From Pseudokineococcus lusitanus (GTDB lineage: Bacteria; Actinomycetota; Actinomycetes; Actinomycetales; Quadrisphaeraceae), in the NCBI RefSeq assembly GCF_003751265.1, contig NZ_RJKN01000009.1, forward strand, positions 1-64,000: DNA of 64,000 nucleotides, given 5' to 3'. The translations under genes and the position numbers were made by a program. This document shows, one piece after another, positions 42,760 through 51,481 of this stretch (position 1 is the first letter of the stretch; each line of letters opens with the position of its first letter). The notes under the pieces were generated by a model. That model did not search any database, was not told the DNA's origin, and saw only the letters and a program-made list of their open reading frames with translations.

Positions 42760-44556
42760 TCACCCGTCGGTCACCCTGACGGCCGACCACGGGGTGGACT
42801 CGGGCGTCAAGAAGTACGGGGGCGGCAGGTAGCGCAGTCGTTCGTCGTAGCTGTAGGCCTTCGTGAAGCCGGTGCCCGGGCTGCCTGAGGTCCCGACGGC
42901 TCCGCGGTACTTCTGCGCGATGACACCGTCCACGGTGAGGTTCCCCCGTCGTGCGCCCTCGGCCCAGTTCTGCACGAGGAAGCTGTGCTGGAGGCTGAGG
43001 ATGGCGGCCTGGATCGTAACCGGCCCGCCGTACCCGGCGAGGGCGTTACCCGAGGCGTTTACGGGGTTGTAGACCCAGACGAAGTTGTTGGGGATGAGGC
43101 CGACGACGTCGCTGCCCGTGAGGCCCGACGCGTACGTCAGGTCACCGGTCACGACGATGTCCCGCTCGGTGGCGACCGTCACCTGGCCCTTCACCTCGCC
43201 CTGGACGAAGGCCGTACCGGACTTGCAGTCGTACTGCGTCGTCGTCCCGCTCGTGTCCTCACCGCTACGTGGGTAGCCGAGGGCGAACGCACAGGTTGCC
43301 GTCGAGTCCTTGACGTAGATCACCGACGGGATCGGGACGGTCTGCTCGTTGGCCCGGTTGGCCGTGCTGAGGCAGCCAGACTGGGTCGACGTCGTGCCAG
43401 GGCTGAGGACCTTCATCGAGGCGCCCACGAAGGTGATACGGGTCTCACCGGTGTACGTGCATCCGGTGCCGTCGGCCCCCGCGTAAGAACGGAGGTCGTC
43501 GTTCGTCTTCGGCAGGGAGAGCGGTGGCGCGTAGACCGGCGACGTCCCGATCGGCGTGCCGGCTCCCCAGTATCGCCGGCCAGCGGCAGGCGCGGGCGTC
43601 GCGCTGTCCGCCCAGCTCGACTCCGTCTGCGGGCTCTGGAAGGTCACCGTTCCGCTCGACCCGATGAGCAGGGCATCGTTCGAGTGCAGAGCCCCGGTGA
43701 TGACGTCACCACCGCCGAACTGGATGTTCTGGCAGGCAAAGGTGATCTTCTTGCCGTAGTCCGAGCTCTTGGTGAGGCCGCCGGTCGGCCTCCACGCCTG
43801 GTTGGAGTAGTCGTAACGCTGCTCCCAGTAGGGAAGGCTCGCGGACGACTGGTAGGTCGGGGCGTTCCGCCCCTCGTAGTAGCGCTTGGCGCAGGTGGTG
43901 AGGACGGCCGAGGGGTCGGCGTAGGCCACGAAAGCCGGGCTCCCCCCGTTGGTGTAGCGCGTGCCCGAGCCGTTGACCGCAGCGCTCACGGTGGCCGTGT
44001 TGTAGAGGCTCGGGTCGACCGCCTCGACGTCCGTCACGTAGATGTACTGGAGGAAGCCCGGCTGCTGCAGCGTCGCCGTGAGCGTCCGGCTCTCGGCGGG
44101 CCGGGTGGCCGTGGACGTGGTGGTCCCGGTGACGCGCAGGCGGATGGTGCCGCCGCGGCTTGTCTCAGTGGGCGAGGTGAGGAGCTGGTACCGGAAGTAG
44201 GCGCCCTGCGTCCCGGAGCCCGGTACTTGCACGCCACGGGGGTCTCGGCCGTCGCCGTAGCTGCTGCCGTCCCGTCGCACGACGAATGCCTTATTGCTCG
44301 CGTCGTCCCCGGTGCCGTTGACGTTGTAGTACGTCGAGTTCTCGGCGAGCCGGGCGACGTACTCCTCGATGCCGGCCTGCGCCGCGGCGGTCGCGGTGAC
44401 GACGTCGCCCACGGAGCGGCTAGGGACCGCGGCTCGGACGGCCGTGGTCATCGCCAGCATCGCGAAGAGCGCGAGGCCGAGCATCGTCAGCAGCACGGCG
44501 ACGAGGGCGTAGCCGGACTCGTCTCGGCGGGGGTCGAAGCGGCGCATCGTGCTCAC
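42760..44556 (-). CDS. pilX: Large PilX-like minor pilin / tip protein
   Basis: This 598-residue protein has a prepilin-type N-terminus: a short basic leader then ESGYALVAVLLTMLGLALFA. The residue pattern after the Gly resembles PilX-type pilins (no Glu5). A very large outer region follows with few repeats and several Cys (FACQNIQFGGGDVI, TCAFALGYPRSGEDTSG). Its size points to a tip or adhesin-type minor pilin, as PilX/PilY1-like pairs have in other bacteria. It ends with a hydrophilic TPWSAVRVTDG. GTG 44556 overlaps the pilW stop (GTGA). Codon use is slightly less GC-extreme than in neighbouring housekeeping genes, consistent with acquisition or with Thr/Ser/Tyr/Asn-rich composition. Confidence 0.8.
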   Translation of the reverse strand: MSTMRRFDPRRDESGYALVAVLLTMLGLALFAMLAMTTAVRAAVPSRSVGDVVTATAAAQAGIEEYVARLAENSTYYNVNGTGDDASNKAFVVRRDGSSYGDGRDPRGVQVPGSGTQGAYFRYQLLTSPTETSRGGTIRLRVTGTTTSTATRPAESRTLTATLQQPGFLQYIYVTDVEAVDPSLYNTATVSAAVNGSGTRYTNGGSPAFVAYADPSAVLTTCAKRYYEGRNAPTYQSSASLPYWEQRYDYSNQAWRPTGGLTKSSDYGKKITFACQNIQFGGGDVITGALHSNDALLIGSSGTVTFQSPQTESSWADSATPAPAAGRRYWGAGTPIGTSPVYAPPLSLPKTNDDLRSYAGADGTGCTYTGETRITFVGASMKVLSPGTTSTQSGCLSTANRANEQTVPIPSVIYVKDSTATCAFALGYPRSGEDTSGTTTQYDCKSGTAFVQGEVKGQVTVATERDIVVTGDLTYASGLTGSDVVGLIPNNFVWVYNPVNASGNALAGYGGPVTIQAAILSLQHSFLVQNWAEGARRGNLTVDGVIAQKYRGAVGTSGSPGTGFTKAYSYDERLRYLPPPYFLTPESTPWSAVRVTDG

Positions 44557-45212
44557 AGTCCCAGGTTCTCGAGCACGACCCGCGTGCTGTCCCGTGTCGT
44601 GGCGGTACCGGCGCCGGACGTCTGGGTGACGGCCAACGAGACGCCCACCGAGCGCACCGCGGACGCCGTGGCGGTCGTGGTCGACCCGGTCGCACCCGCG
44701 TAGTAGGTGAAGATCGACGAGCCACCACCGCTGACGGACCCCCGCACCAGGCACGTGGTCCTGGCCCCGGTGGTCCACGTGTACGGCGCCGCCGCACCGG
44801 ACCCAGGCGTCAACGTCTCGGTGAGGCAGCCGCTCGAGGCGTCGTACGCGTAGGCGACCAGCGTGGGCACGGGGTCGACCGTGGCCGACGGGCTCGTGGC
44901 GACGCTGGCGTAGAAGCTGAGCTTGTCCGCCTGCGCCACGACCAGCGCTGCGTCGGTGGCGTTCGGCGTGACGGCCACGCGCAGCCGGCGCGAGATGACG
45001 TCGGTCGCGAAGGCGGCGTCCGCCGTCGTCGACGTCTTCGCCATCACGGTGGACGCGGTCCGCAGCCCGGAGGTGTAGACGCCCGCGACCGTGATGAGTA
45101 GCAGGCCGGCGAGGGCCATGCCGACGACCAGCTCGACCAGCGTCACTCCGTCGTCGCCGCGGCGGTCGACGGAGCCGGTCCGGGCGAGCGGGCGGCCAGG
45201 GTCCTGCCTCAC
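44553..45212 (-). CDS. pilW: PilW-like minor prepilin
   Basis: This 219-residue prepilin has a basic leader (VRQDPGRPLARTGSVDRRGD) and the class III cleavage and helix motif DGVTLVELVVGMALAGLLLI, with Glu at position +5 after the cleaved Gly. A PilW-like globular region follows (ATDVISRRLRVAVTPNATDA). A single Cys pair (CLTETL and TTCLVRG) may form a disulfide. GTG 45212 overlaps the pilV stop (GTGA). It lies in the pilV-pilW-pilX-pilD transcript. Confidence 0.85.
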   Translation of the reverse strand: MRQDPGRPLARTGSVDRRGDDGVTLVELVVGMALAGLLLITVAGVYTSGLRTASTVMAKTSTTADAAFATDVISRRLRVAVTPNATDAALVVAQADKLSFYASVATSPSATVDPVPTLVAYAYDASSGCLTETLTPGSGAAAPYTWTTGARTTCLVRGSVSGGGSSIFTYYAGATGSTTTATASAVRSVGVSLAVTQTSGAGTATTRDSTRVVLENLGL

Positions 45213-46447
45213 AGCTCCACCTGCGTGGTCGTCGTCGTCCCGAGGGTGACGGTCGTCGAGGTCCCGCCCGACCGGGCGAAGGTCCAGGTGCCCACGGGCA
45301 GGGCCACGCCGCTGCCCGTCGTCCTCACGCCGGTGAGGGTGTGGACGGCCGCGGTGCACCCGTTGAGCGGCTGGCTCGTCACGGTGACCGTGCTGCTGCC
45401 CGCGGTGCCGGCCTTGAGCCGGACGGTCACGGGCGCGAGAGCCACCTGGACGGGCGTAGTCCGCCCCGACGTGACGACCGCTGACACCGGCGTGCCGGAG
45501 GGCGGGGCGACACCGCACCCGCCGGCGCTGACGAGGTACGTCGCGGGGAAGAGCTGTGCTGCGGTGCGCGGTGAGCCGGTGAGGCAGCCCACCGGCGCGG
45601 CCGCGTTGCCGTCGCAGTCGTCGAAGGAGCGGTAGGTCTGGGGGGCGAAACGGGCCGTGTCGAGCGTCAAGGACGCCGGAGCGGTCGTCGGCTGGACGGT
45701 GAAGCCCGCAGGAGCGGTGAGCGTGACGGCCAGGGCCCCCGCCGGGGCGAGCAGGACGGTCGCCGGCTGCGTCGTCGTGCCGGCGCTGACGACCACCGTG
45801 CTCGTGGAGGCGGGCCTGCCGTCCACGTCGACGTAGCCGGTGCGTCCGGCCGACAGCGTGTACGAGCCGGGCGTGAGGGAGTCGAACACCACGCAGCCGT
45901 CCGTGCCGCTGGACTGGGACTGGCTGCCGAGGGTGACCGTCACCCCGTCGAGGGGCGCGGTGGCCGCGCCGTCGAGGGTCTGCACCTGCACCGCGACCGC
46001 ACCGCGGGTCGAGGCGGCGGCCCGCTCGGCGGGGGTCAGGGCGACGAGGGTGTCCGCGCGGACAGGGGCGGTGGTGCCCATGTCGGGCCAGATGACGCTG
46101 ACGCTGACGCGCTTGTAGGCGAGGTCGCCGTTGCCGGCGGCGCAGGCGGCGCCGGTGGCGGCCGCCAACGGGGTGACGGTCTGGGTGACGGAGTAGGTCG
46201 TGCCCTGGAGCGTGCTGGTGCCGACGACCGAGCTGCCGTTGGCCACGGTCGTCGCGCTCGCGCTTCGCACGGCCTCGAGCTGGGTCCGCGCGACGGACGC
46301 CGCCTGGACGCGCTGGGCGTTGTCGCGCGTCAGGTCGAGGGACTGCACGAGGACGACCGCCGTGGCGGCAGCCATGATGCTGAGGACGACAGCGGCCACG
46401 ACGACCTCGATGAGCGTGAAGCCCTCGTCCTTGGGGCAAGCCATCAT
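45209..46447 (-). CDS. pilV: PilV-like minor prepilin with carboxypeptidase-regulatory-like domain
   Basis: This 412-residue prepilin has a nine-residue leader and the cleavage motif EGFTLIEVVVAAVVLSIMAA (G then FTLIE). After a pilin domain of about 130 residues it carries an immunoglobulin-like or carboxypeptidase regulatory-like domain (TLDGAATAPLDGVTVTLGSQ, then TPGSYTLSAGRTGYVDVDG). Further Thr/Ser/Val beta-rich sequence with several Cys follows. Most PilV proteins are less than half this length, so this is a domain-extended minor pilin, possibly for binding or tip display. It is the first gene of its unit, downstream of the pilA terminator. Confidence 0.82.
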   Translation of the reverse strand: MMACPKDEGFTLIEVVVAAVVLSIMAAATAVVLVQSLDLTRDNAQRVQAASVARTQLEAVRSASATTVANGSSVVGTSTLQGTTYSVTQTVTPLAAATGAACAAGNGDLAYKRVSVSVIWPDMGTTAPVRADTLVALTPAERAAASTRGAVAVQVQTLDGAATAPLDGVTVTLGSQSQSSGTDGCVVFDSLTPGSYTLSAGRTGYVDVDGRPASTSTVVVSAGTTTQPATVLLAPAGALAVTLTAPAGFTVQPTTAPASLTLDTARFAPQTYRSFDDCDGNAAAPVGCLTGSPRTAAQLFPATYLVSAGGCGVAPPSGTPVSAVVTSGRTTPVQVALAPVTVRLKAGTAGSSTVTVTSQPLNGCTAAVHTLTGVRTTGSGVALPVGTWTFARSGGTSTTVTLGTTTTTQVEL

Positions 46448-46482
46448 CGACTCCCTTTCGCTGCCGGACTGACCGGTGTTAC

Positions 46483-46507
46483 GTCGGCGACCACGGCATG
46501 GGCGTGA
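46483..46507 (-). promoter_or_regulatory. Possible sigma-28-like promoter of pilV
   Basis: On the minus strand: TCAC, 15 bases, GCCGACGT. It is weaker than the pilM and pilA copies (mismatches in both elements) but at the same spacing and just before pilV, between pilV and the pilA terminator. Confidence 0.4.
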
Positions 46508-46508
46508 C

Positions 46509-46541
46509 GACGGGGGGCTGTGACGTCCACAGCCCCCCGTC
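46509..46541 (-). terminator. Terminator of pilA
   Basis: A perfect 14-bp stem (46509-46522 with 46528-46541) and a 5-base loop lie 12 bases after the pilA stop. It separates abundant pilA mRNA from the pilV operon. Confidence 0.88.
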
Positions 46542-46553
46542 AGTGGTCGAGAG

Positions 46554-47003
46554 TCAGCACTGACCGGCCGAGAGCCCGCCCTTGTTGAACTTCCAGGTCT
46601 TGTTCGCCGCGCTGCCGTCGGCGTTGGTGAAGGCGACGCACCAGTCGGTCGCGCCGGTGCCCGTCACGTTGGCGAGCACGGTGCCCTTGCTGAGGGAGCC
46701 GGTGCTCAGCTGCGCCCCACCAGCCCCCGTCGTGGAGATCGTGTACGCGGGCGTCGCGGCGTTGGCGGCGGTCGTCGTGACAGTGATGGGAGAGGTCCCG
46801 TCGACGTAGTAGGCAGCGATCTCCTTGCCCACCGTCGAGACGTCCGCCTTGGTGGCCGTGTCCCGGGCCTTCTCGCGCTGGGACAGGAAGACCGGGATGG
46901 CGATGGCGGCGAGGATGCCGATGATGATCATGACGACGAGGAGCTCGATGAGCGTGAAGCCGGCGTCCTTCTCGCGGATCGACTTCTGGATGCGAGCCAG
47001 CAT
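46554..47003 (-). CDS. pilA: Major type IV pilin PilA
   Basis: PilA is the main fibre subunit. The 149-residue prepilin has a leader MLARIQKSIREKDAG, cleavage after Gly, and the canonical hydrophobic helix FTLIELLVVMIIIGILAAIA with Glu at +5. A globular region of about 115 residues ends with two Cys (DWCVAFTNADG and the final GGLSAGQC) that can form the D-loop disulfide. ATG 47003 has GAAGGGACACC upstream as the ribosome site. Its own promoter and terminator flank it, typical of a highly expressed single-gene unit. Confidence 0.95.
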   Translation of the reverse strand: MLARIQKSIREKDAGFTLIELLVVMIIIGILAAIAIPVFLSQREKARDTATKADVSTVGKEIAAYYVDGTSPITVTTTAANAATPAYTISTTGAGGAQLSTGSLSKGTVLANVTGTGATDWCVAFTNADGSAANKTWKFNKGGLSAGQC

Positions 47004-47083
47004 GGCGGTGTCCCTTCGGGGATTGGTGGTGAGTCGCTGGTGAACCCGCGCCCTGTGCGCTCCGACTCGGTGGTACCCCTGAC

Positions 47084-47108
47084 ATCGGCGCCAGCTGAAC
47101 CGCCTTGA
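47084..47108 (-). promoter_or_regulatory. Sigma-28-like promoter of pilA
   Basis: On the minus strand: TCAA, 15 bases, GCCGATGT. The position is about 80 bases upstream of the pilA start, leaving a leader of about 75 bases. It shares TCAAGGC with the pilM and pilB copies. Confidence 0.65.
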
Positions 47109-47238
47109 GCACTCACCCCGCGGCCCTGGCTGGGTCACCCGGACGGCGCATCCCAGTGGTCCGGCCGCCGCAGCTCCTTCTCGGCCGTGCTACGGGCGGA
47201 CGACGCCAATAGACGGACGGCGCCGGTGGACGCACGGC

Positions 47239-47267
47239 GACCCCGTCACGGATCACGTGACGGGGTC
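47239..47267 (-). terminator. Terminator of pilT-pilC transcript
   Basis: An 11-bp stem (47239-47249 with 47257-47267) and a 7-base loop lie 20 bases after the pilC stop on the minus strand, before the pilA promoter region. The rest of the 284-bp gap between pilC and pilA holds only the pilA promoter and leader. Confidence 0.8.
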
Positions 47268-47287
47268 TCGGGTGAGTAGGCTTGTCA

Positions 47288-48514
47288 CTATTGGATGGCG
47301 TTGAAGACCGTGAAGATCGGCATGTAGAGGGCGACGATCATGGCGCCGATGACCGAGCCCAGGACGGCGATCATGAGCGGCTCGATGAGCGAGGTCAGCG
47401 CCTCCGTCGTCGACTCGACCTCCTGGTCGTAGAAGTCGCTGATCTTGTGGAGCATCGAGTCCACGGCGCCCGTGTCCTCTCCGACGGCAAGCATCTGCAC
47501 GACCATCGCGGGGAACACCGGGTGCTGCGCCAGCGGTCCGGAGATCGTGCGCCCCTGCCGGACGGACTCGGCGACGTCGTCCGTCGCCCGTTGGATGACG
47601 ACGTTGCCGGCAGCCTGGCCGACGATCTCGAGACTCTGGAGGATGGGGACGCCGCAGGCGACCATCGTCCCGAGGTTACGCGTGAAACGGCTGATGGCCA
47701 CTTTGCGGAAGAGGTTGCCGAACACCGGCAGCTTCAGCTTGAGGGGGTCGACGACGTCCCGCACCCGCGCATGCGTCTTGTACCTGCTCCAGGCCACGGC
47801 CCCGGCGACGCCCAGGACGAGGAGGACCGGGGCTCCCTTCGTCATGACGCTGCTCAGCCCGACAAGGACCTTCGTCGGGGTCGGCAGGTCCGCGCCCAGA
47901 TCGGCGAACATCCCGGTGAAGACGGGGACGATGAAGATCAGCATGCCGATGACGGCCAGGATGGCCATGACGAAGACGACCACCGGGTAGGTCATCGCCG
48001 ACTTGATCTTGGCGCGGAGCTTGACCTCCGCCTCGAAGCTCTCGGCGATCTGGAGCAGGACGGTGTCCAGGAAGCCGCCGACCTCGCCGGCTCGGACCAT
48101 GTTGGTCATCAGCGGGGGAAAGACCTTCGGGTGGGCGGTCAAACCGTCCGACAGCGACGAGCCGGCCTCCACCCGCGACCGGACGTCGGCCAGAGCCTTC
48201 TGGAGGCCCTTGGACTCCGACTGCTCCGCGAGGATCGCGAGCGAGCGGAGGAGCGACAGACCGGCACCGACCATCGTCGCGAACTGCCGCGACATGACCG
48301 CGAGGTCCTTCATGGACACCCGGTCGGACCCGGGCAGCGAGATCTCGGTGTTGAGGCCGGAGGTCTTCTTCTCCTGCAAAGAGACCGGCGCGTACCCCAT
48401 CCCCTTGAGCCGGGAGACGACCGCGGCCTCGCTCGACGCCTCGAGCGTGCCGCTGACGAGCGCACCGCCCGCGTCGCGGACGGCGTACTCGTAGGTCTTC
48501 GTGGCGGTCGCCAT
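47288..48514 (-). CDS. pilC: Type IV pilus inner-membrane platform protein PilC
   Basis: PilC is the membrane platform turned by PilB and PilT. The 408-residue protein has the two repeated GspF domains (about 70-190: MKDLAVMSRQFATMVGAGLS; and about 272-395: ISRFTRNLGTMVACGVPILQ). Membrane helices lie near 173-200, 220-245 and 378-402. SLIEPLMIAVLGSVIGAMIV at the end is typical. It follows pilT by 25 bp with a GAGGGAG ribosome site and has its own hairpin downstream. Confidence 0.96.
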   Translation of the reverse strand: MATATKTYEYAVRDAGGALVSGTLEASSEAAVVSRLKGMGYAPVSLQEKKTSGLNTEISLPGSDRVSMKDLAVMSRQFATMVGAGLSLLRSLAILAEQSESKGLQKALADVRSRVEAGSSLSDGLTAHPKVFPPLMTNMVRAGEVGGFLDTVLLQIAESFEAEVKLRAKIKSAMTYPVVVFVMAILAVIGMLIFIVPVFTGMFADLGADLPTPTKVLVGLSSVMTKGAPVLLVLGVAGAVAWSRYKTHARVRDVVDPLKLKLPVFGNLFRKVAISRFTRNLGTMVACGVPILQSLEIVGQAAGNVVIQRATDDVAESVRQGRTISGPLAQHPVFPAMVVQMLAVGEDTGAVDSMLHKISDFYDQEVESTTEALTSLIEPLMIAVLGSVIGAMIVALYMPIFTVFNAIQ

Positions 48515-48539
48515 GGGTCTCCCTCGGGATGGGTCGGGG

Positions 48540-49727
48540 TCAGGAGCGGCCGCAGAGCCGGGCGACGTCCGCCGGGCTGTGGCTCTTCTCGACGGCGTGC
48601 TCGTAGGTGATGACGCCGACGCGCACGAGCTCGGCCAGGTGCTGGTCGAGGGTGTGCATGCCGTGCTGGGCCCCGGCCTGCAGCGACGAGTAGATCTGGT
48701 GCGTCTTGCCCTCGCGGATGAGGTTGCGGATGGCGGGGGTCGCCATCATGACCTCGGTCGCGACGGCACGGCCCTGGCCGTCGGCGCGCTTGCAGAGCGT
48801 CTGGCAGACGACGCCCTGGAGGGCGCCGGCGAGCATGGCGCGGACCTGGTGCTGCTGGTCGGCGGGGAAGACGTCGATGACGCGGTCGATGGTCTGGGCG
48901 GCGTCCTGCGTGTGCAGCGTCGCGAAGACGAGGTGACCGGTCTCGGCGGCGGTGAGCGCGATGGAGATGGTCTCGAGGTCGCGCAGCTCGCCGACGAGGA
49001 TGATGTCCGGGTCCTGCCGCAGCGCGTGCTTGAGCGCCTCGGCGAAGGAGTGGGTGTCCTCCCCCACCTCGCGCTGGTTGACGACGCACGACTTGTGCTC
49101 GTGGAGGAACTCGATGGGGTCCTCGACGGTCATGATGTGGTCGCGCCGCGTGCGGTTGGCGAGGTCGATGATGGAGGCGAGCGTCGTCGACTTGCCCGAG
49201 CCCGTGGGGCCGGTGACGAGGACGAGGCCGCGCGGCATGTGGGCGAAGGCGGCCACGGCCGGCGGGACGCCGAGGTCCTCGAGCGGGCGCAGCTCGAAGG
49301 GGATGACGCGGAAGGCCGCGCCGACGCTCCCCCGCTGCCGGTAGAGGTTGACGCGGAAGCGGGCCACGTTCGGCAGCGCGTGCGAGAGGTCCAGCTCCAG
49401 GGCGCTCTCGAACCGCTCGCGCATCTTGGCGGGCAGCATCGAGAAGAGCGCGCGCTCGAGCGCCTGGGGGGTGCAGACCTCGAAGCCGTCGAGCGGCTGC
49501 AGCTCGCCGCGGACCCGGACCATCGGCCGCACGCCGGAGGTCAGGTGCAGGTCGGAGGCCCCCAGCGCCACCATCGCGTGCAGGGCGGCCGGGATGTCGA
49601 CGGTCGGCTCGGCGTCGGGCGCGGCGCTGCGCTGCTGCGGCAGCCCGGCGGCGGGCAGGGTTGCCGCGGGGGCGGCGACGGGCGGCGCGACCGGCAGGTC
49701 GACGGCGAGGACGGGCTCGAGCTCCAT
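48540..49727 (-). CDS. pilT: Type IV pilus retraction ATPase PilT
   Basis: PilT is a hexameric ATPase that depolymerises the pilus. The 395-residue protein has Walker A GPTGSGKSTTLASIIDLANR near residue 175, the Asp box MTVEDPIEFLHEHKSCVVNQ, Walker B ILVGELRDLETISIALTAAE and the His box TGHLVFATLHTQDAAQTIDR. The PilT-specific tail contains GKTHQIYSSLQAGAQHGMHT. The first 45 residues are an Ala/Pro-rich extension missing in most PilT. The presence of both PilB and PilT indicates retractile pili (twitching or DNA uptake possible). Confidence 0.95.
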   Translation of the reverse strand: MELEPVLAVDLPVAPPVAAPAATLPAAGLPQQRSAAPDAEPTVDIPAALHAMVALGASDLHLTSGVRPMVRVRGELQPLDGFEVCTPQALERALFSMLPAKMRERFESALELDLSHALPNVARFRVNLYRQRGSVGAAFRVIPFELRPLEDLGVPPAVAAFAHMPRGLVLVTGPTGSGKSTTLASIIDLANRTRRDHIMTVEDPIEFLHEHKSCVVNQREVGEDTHSFAEALKHALRQDPDIILVGELRDLETISIALTAAETGHLVFATLHTQDAAQTIDRVIDVFPADQQHQVRAMLAGALQGVVCQTLCKRADGQGRAVATEVMMATPAIRNLIREGKTHQIYSSLQAGAQHGMHTLDQHLAELVRVGVITYEHAVEKSHSPADVARLCGRS

Positions 49728-49736
49728 GGCTTCCTT

Positions 49737-49761
49737 GTCGGACGGGCGGGCGGCGGCTTGA
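49737..49761 (-). promoter_or_regulatory. Sigma-28-like promoter of pilT
   Basis: On the minus strand: TCAA, 15 bases, TCCGACAA. The -10-like part differs from GCCGATAA in two bases. It lies 10 bases before the pilT ATG, so the transcript would start very near the start codon. Confidence 0.5.
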
Positions 49762-49792
49762 GGCCGGCGGGGTCGGAGCACCCGCCCGCCGC

Positions 49793-51472
49793 TCAGGCGA
49801 CGACGCGGACGATCTCCTCGACGGAGGTGAGGCCGGCGCGGACCTTCCCCCAGCCGTCGTCGCGGAGGCTGCCCATGCCCTGGGCCCGGGCGGTGCGGCC
49901 GATCTCCGACGCCGAGGCGTGCGAGACGGCGAGCCGCTCGACCTCCTCGGTGACGGACATGACCTCGTGGAGCGCGAGCCGGCCCTTGTAGCCGGTCTTG
50001 GAGCAGGCGGGGCAGCCGACGGCGCGGTGCAGCACGGGCACGGCCTCCCCCGGCGCGAGCGGGAAGCCGAGCGTCTGCAGGTGCGCCTCGTCGGGGCGGT
50101 ACGCCTCCTTGCACCGGTCGCAGAGCCGGCGCGCGAGCCGCTGCGCGAGGACGCAGTCCAGCGCCGAGCCGACGAGGAAGGGCTCGATGCCCATCTCCGT
50201 GAGGCGGGTGACGGCGGACGGCGCGTCGTTGGTGTGCAGCGTCGAGAGGACGAGGTGGCCGGTGAGCGCGGCCTCGACGGCGATGGTCGCCGTCTCCTTG
50301 TCGCGGATCTCGCCGAGGAGGACGACGTCGGGGTCGGAGCGGAGGATCGAGCGCAGGGCGCCGGCGAAGGTGAGGCCCGCCTTGGGGTTGACCTGCACCT
50401 GGTTGATGCCGGGGAGCCGGTACTCGACGGGGTCCTCGACGGTGATGACGTTGATCTCGGGCTTGCTGACGATGTTGAGCGTCGCGTACAGCGTCGTCGA
50501 CTTGCCCGAGCCGGTCGGGCCGGTGACGAGGAGCATCCCGTAGGGCTTGCGGTAGCTCGTCGCGTACCGCGCGTGGTTGGACTCGCTGAAGCCGAGGTCG
50601 GCGAGGTCGAGGCTCGCCGTCGAGTTGTCGAGGATCCGCATGACGACCTTCTCGCCCCACACCGTGGGCAGCGTCGCGACGCGCAGATCGATCTTGCGGC
50701 CGTGGTGGACGACCGAGAGCCGCCCGTCCTGCGGCTTGCGCCGCTCGGCGATGTCGATGTCCGCCATGATCTTCAGCCGGCTCGTGACGCCCGACTGGAT
50801 GGACCGGGGCGAGCGCATGACCTCGTGGAGCACGCCGTCGATGCGGAAGCGCACGCGCAGCTCGTGCTCGCCCGGCTCGATGTGGATGTCGGAGGCGCGG
50901 TCGGTGATGGCCTGGTCGATGAGGAGGTTGACGTAGCGGACGATCGGCGCGTCCTCGACCGCGGCGGCGACGAGGGAGAGGTCCTCCTCCACCTCGGCGT
51001 CCGCGTGCATCGCCGTCGTGAGGTCGTCGAGGTCGGCGTCGGCGCGGCAGAAGCGCTCGATGGCCGTCCGGAGGTCGTCGCGGGTGGCGACGACCGGCTG
51101 GACGTCGAGGCCGGTGATGCTGCGGATGTCGTCGACGGCGACGACGTCGCCGGGGTCGGCCATGGCGACGACGAGGCGCCGCTCGGCGTCGAGGCCGATG
51201 GGCAGGAGCGTGCTCCGGCGGCACAGGGCCGCGGGCACGCGCGCGACGGCGGACGGGTCCACCGGGTGCTCGCCGAGGTCGACGAAGGAGAGCCCGACCT
51301 GGGTCGCGAGGGTGGCGACGAGCTGCGCCTCGGTGAGGACGCCCGTGCTGACGAGCGCCTGGCCGACCCGCTCCCCCGTGACCTGCTGGTGCGCGAGCGC
51401 GTCGCTCAGCTGCTCGGGGGTGATGACGCCCTGCTGGACGAGGAGGTCGCCGAGCCGGGTACGGGTCCGCAT
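49793..51472 (-). CDS. pilB: Type IV pilus extension ATPase PilB with MshEN-like domain
   Basis: PilB powers pilus assembly. Residues 1-65 match the MshEN c-di-GMP-binding pattern as two repeats: RLGDLLVQQGVITPEQLSDA, then ERVGQALVSTGVLTEAQL. The ATPase half has Walker A GPTGSGKSTTLYATLNIVSK near residue 317, VEDPVEYRLPGINQVQVNPK, Walker B VVLLGEIRDKETATIAVEAA and LSTLHTNDAPSAVTRL. The tetra-Cys zinc site is CDRCKEAY and CPACSKTGYKGR (about 450-490). Length is normal at 559 residues. ATG 51472 has a sigma-28-like promoter just upstream. Binding of c-di-GMP would stimulate pilus extension, by analogy with MshE. Confidence 0.95.
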   Translation of the reverse strand: MRTRTRLGDLLVQQGVITPEQLSDALAHQQVTGERVGQALVSTGVLTEAQLVATLATQVGLSFVDLGEHPVDPSAVARVPAALCRRSTLLPIGLDAERRLVVAMADPGDVVAVDDIRSITGLDVQPVVATRDDLRTAIERFCRADADLDDLTTAMHADAEVEEDLSLVAAAVEDAPIVRYVNLLIDQAITDRASDIHIEPGEHELRVRFRIDGVLHEVMRSPRSIQSGVTSRLKIMADIDIAERRKPQDGRLSVVHHGRKIDLRVATLPTVWGEKVVMRILDNSTASLDLADLGFSESNHARYATSYRKPYGMLLVTGPTGSGKSTTLYATLNIVSKPEINVITVEDPVEYRLPGINQVQVNPKAGLTFAGALRSILRSDPDVVLLGEIRDKETATIAVEAALTGHLVLSTLHTNDAPSAVTRLTEMGIEPFLVGSALDCVLAQRLARRLCDRCKEAYRPDEAHLQTLGFPLAPGEAVPVLHRAVGCPACSKTGYKGRLALHEVMSVTEEVERLAVSHASASEIGRTARAQGMGSLRDDGWGKVRAGLTSVEEIVRVVA

Positions 51473-51481
51473 GTCGTGCTC

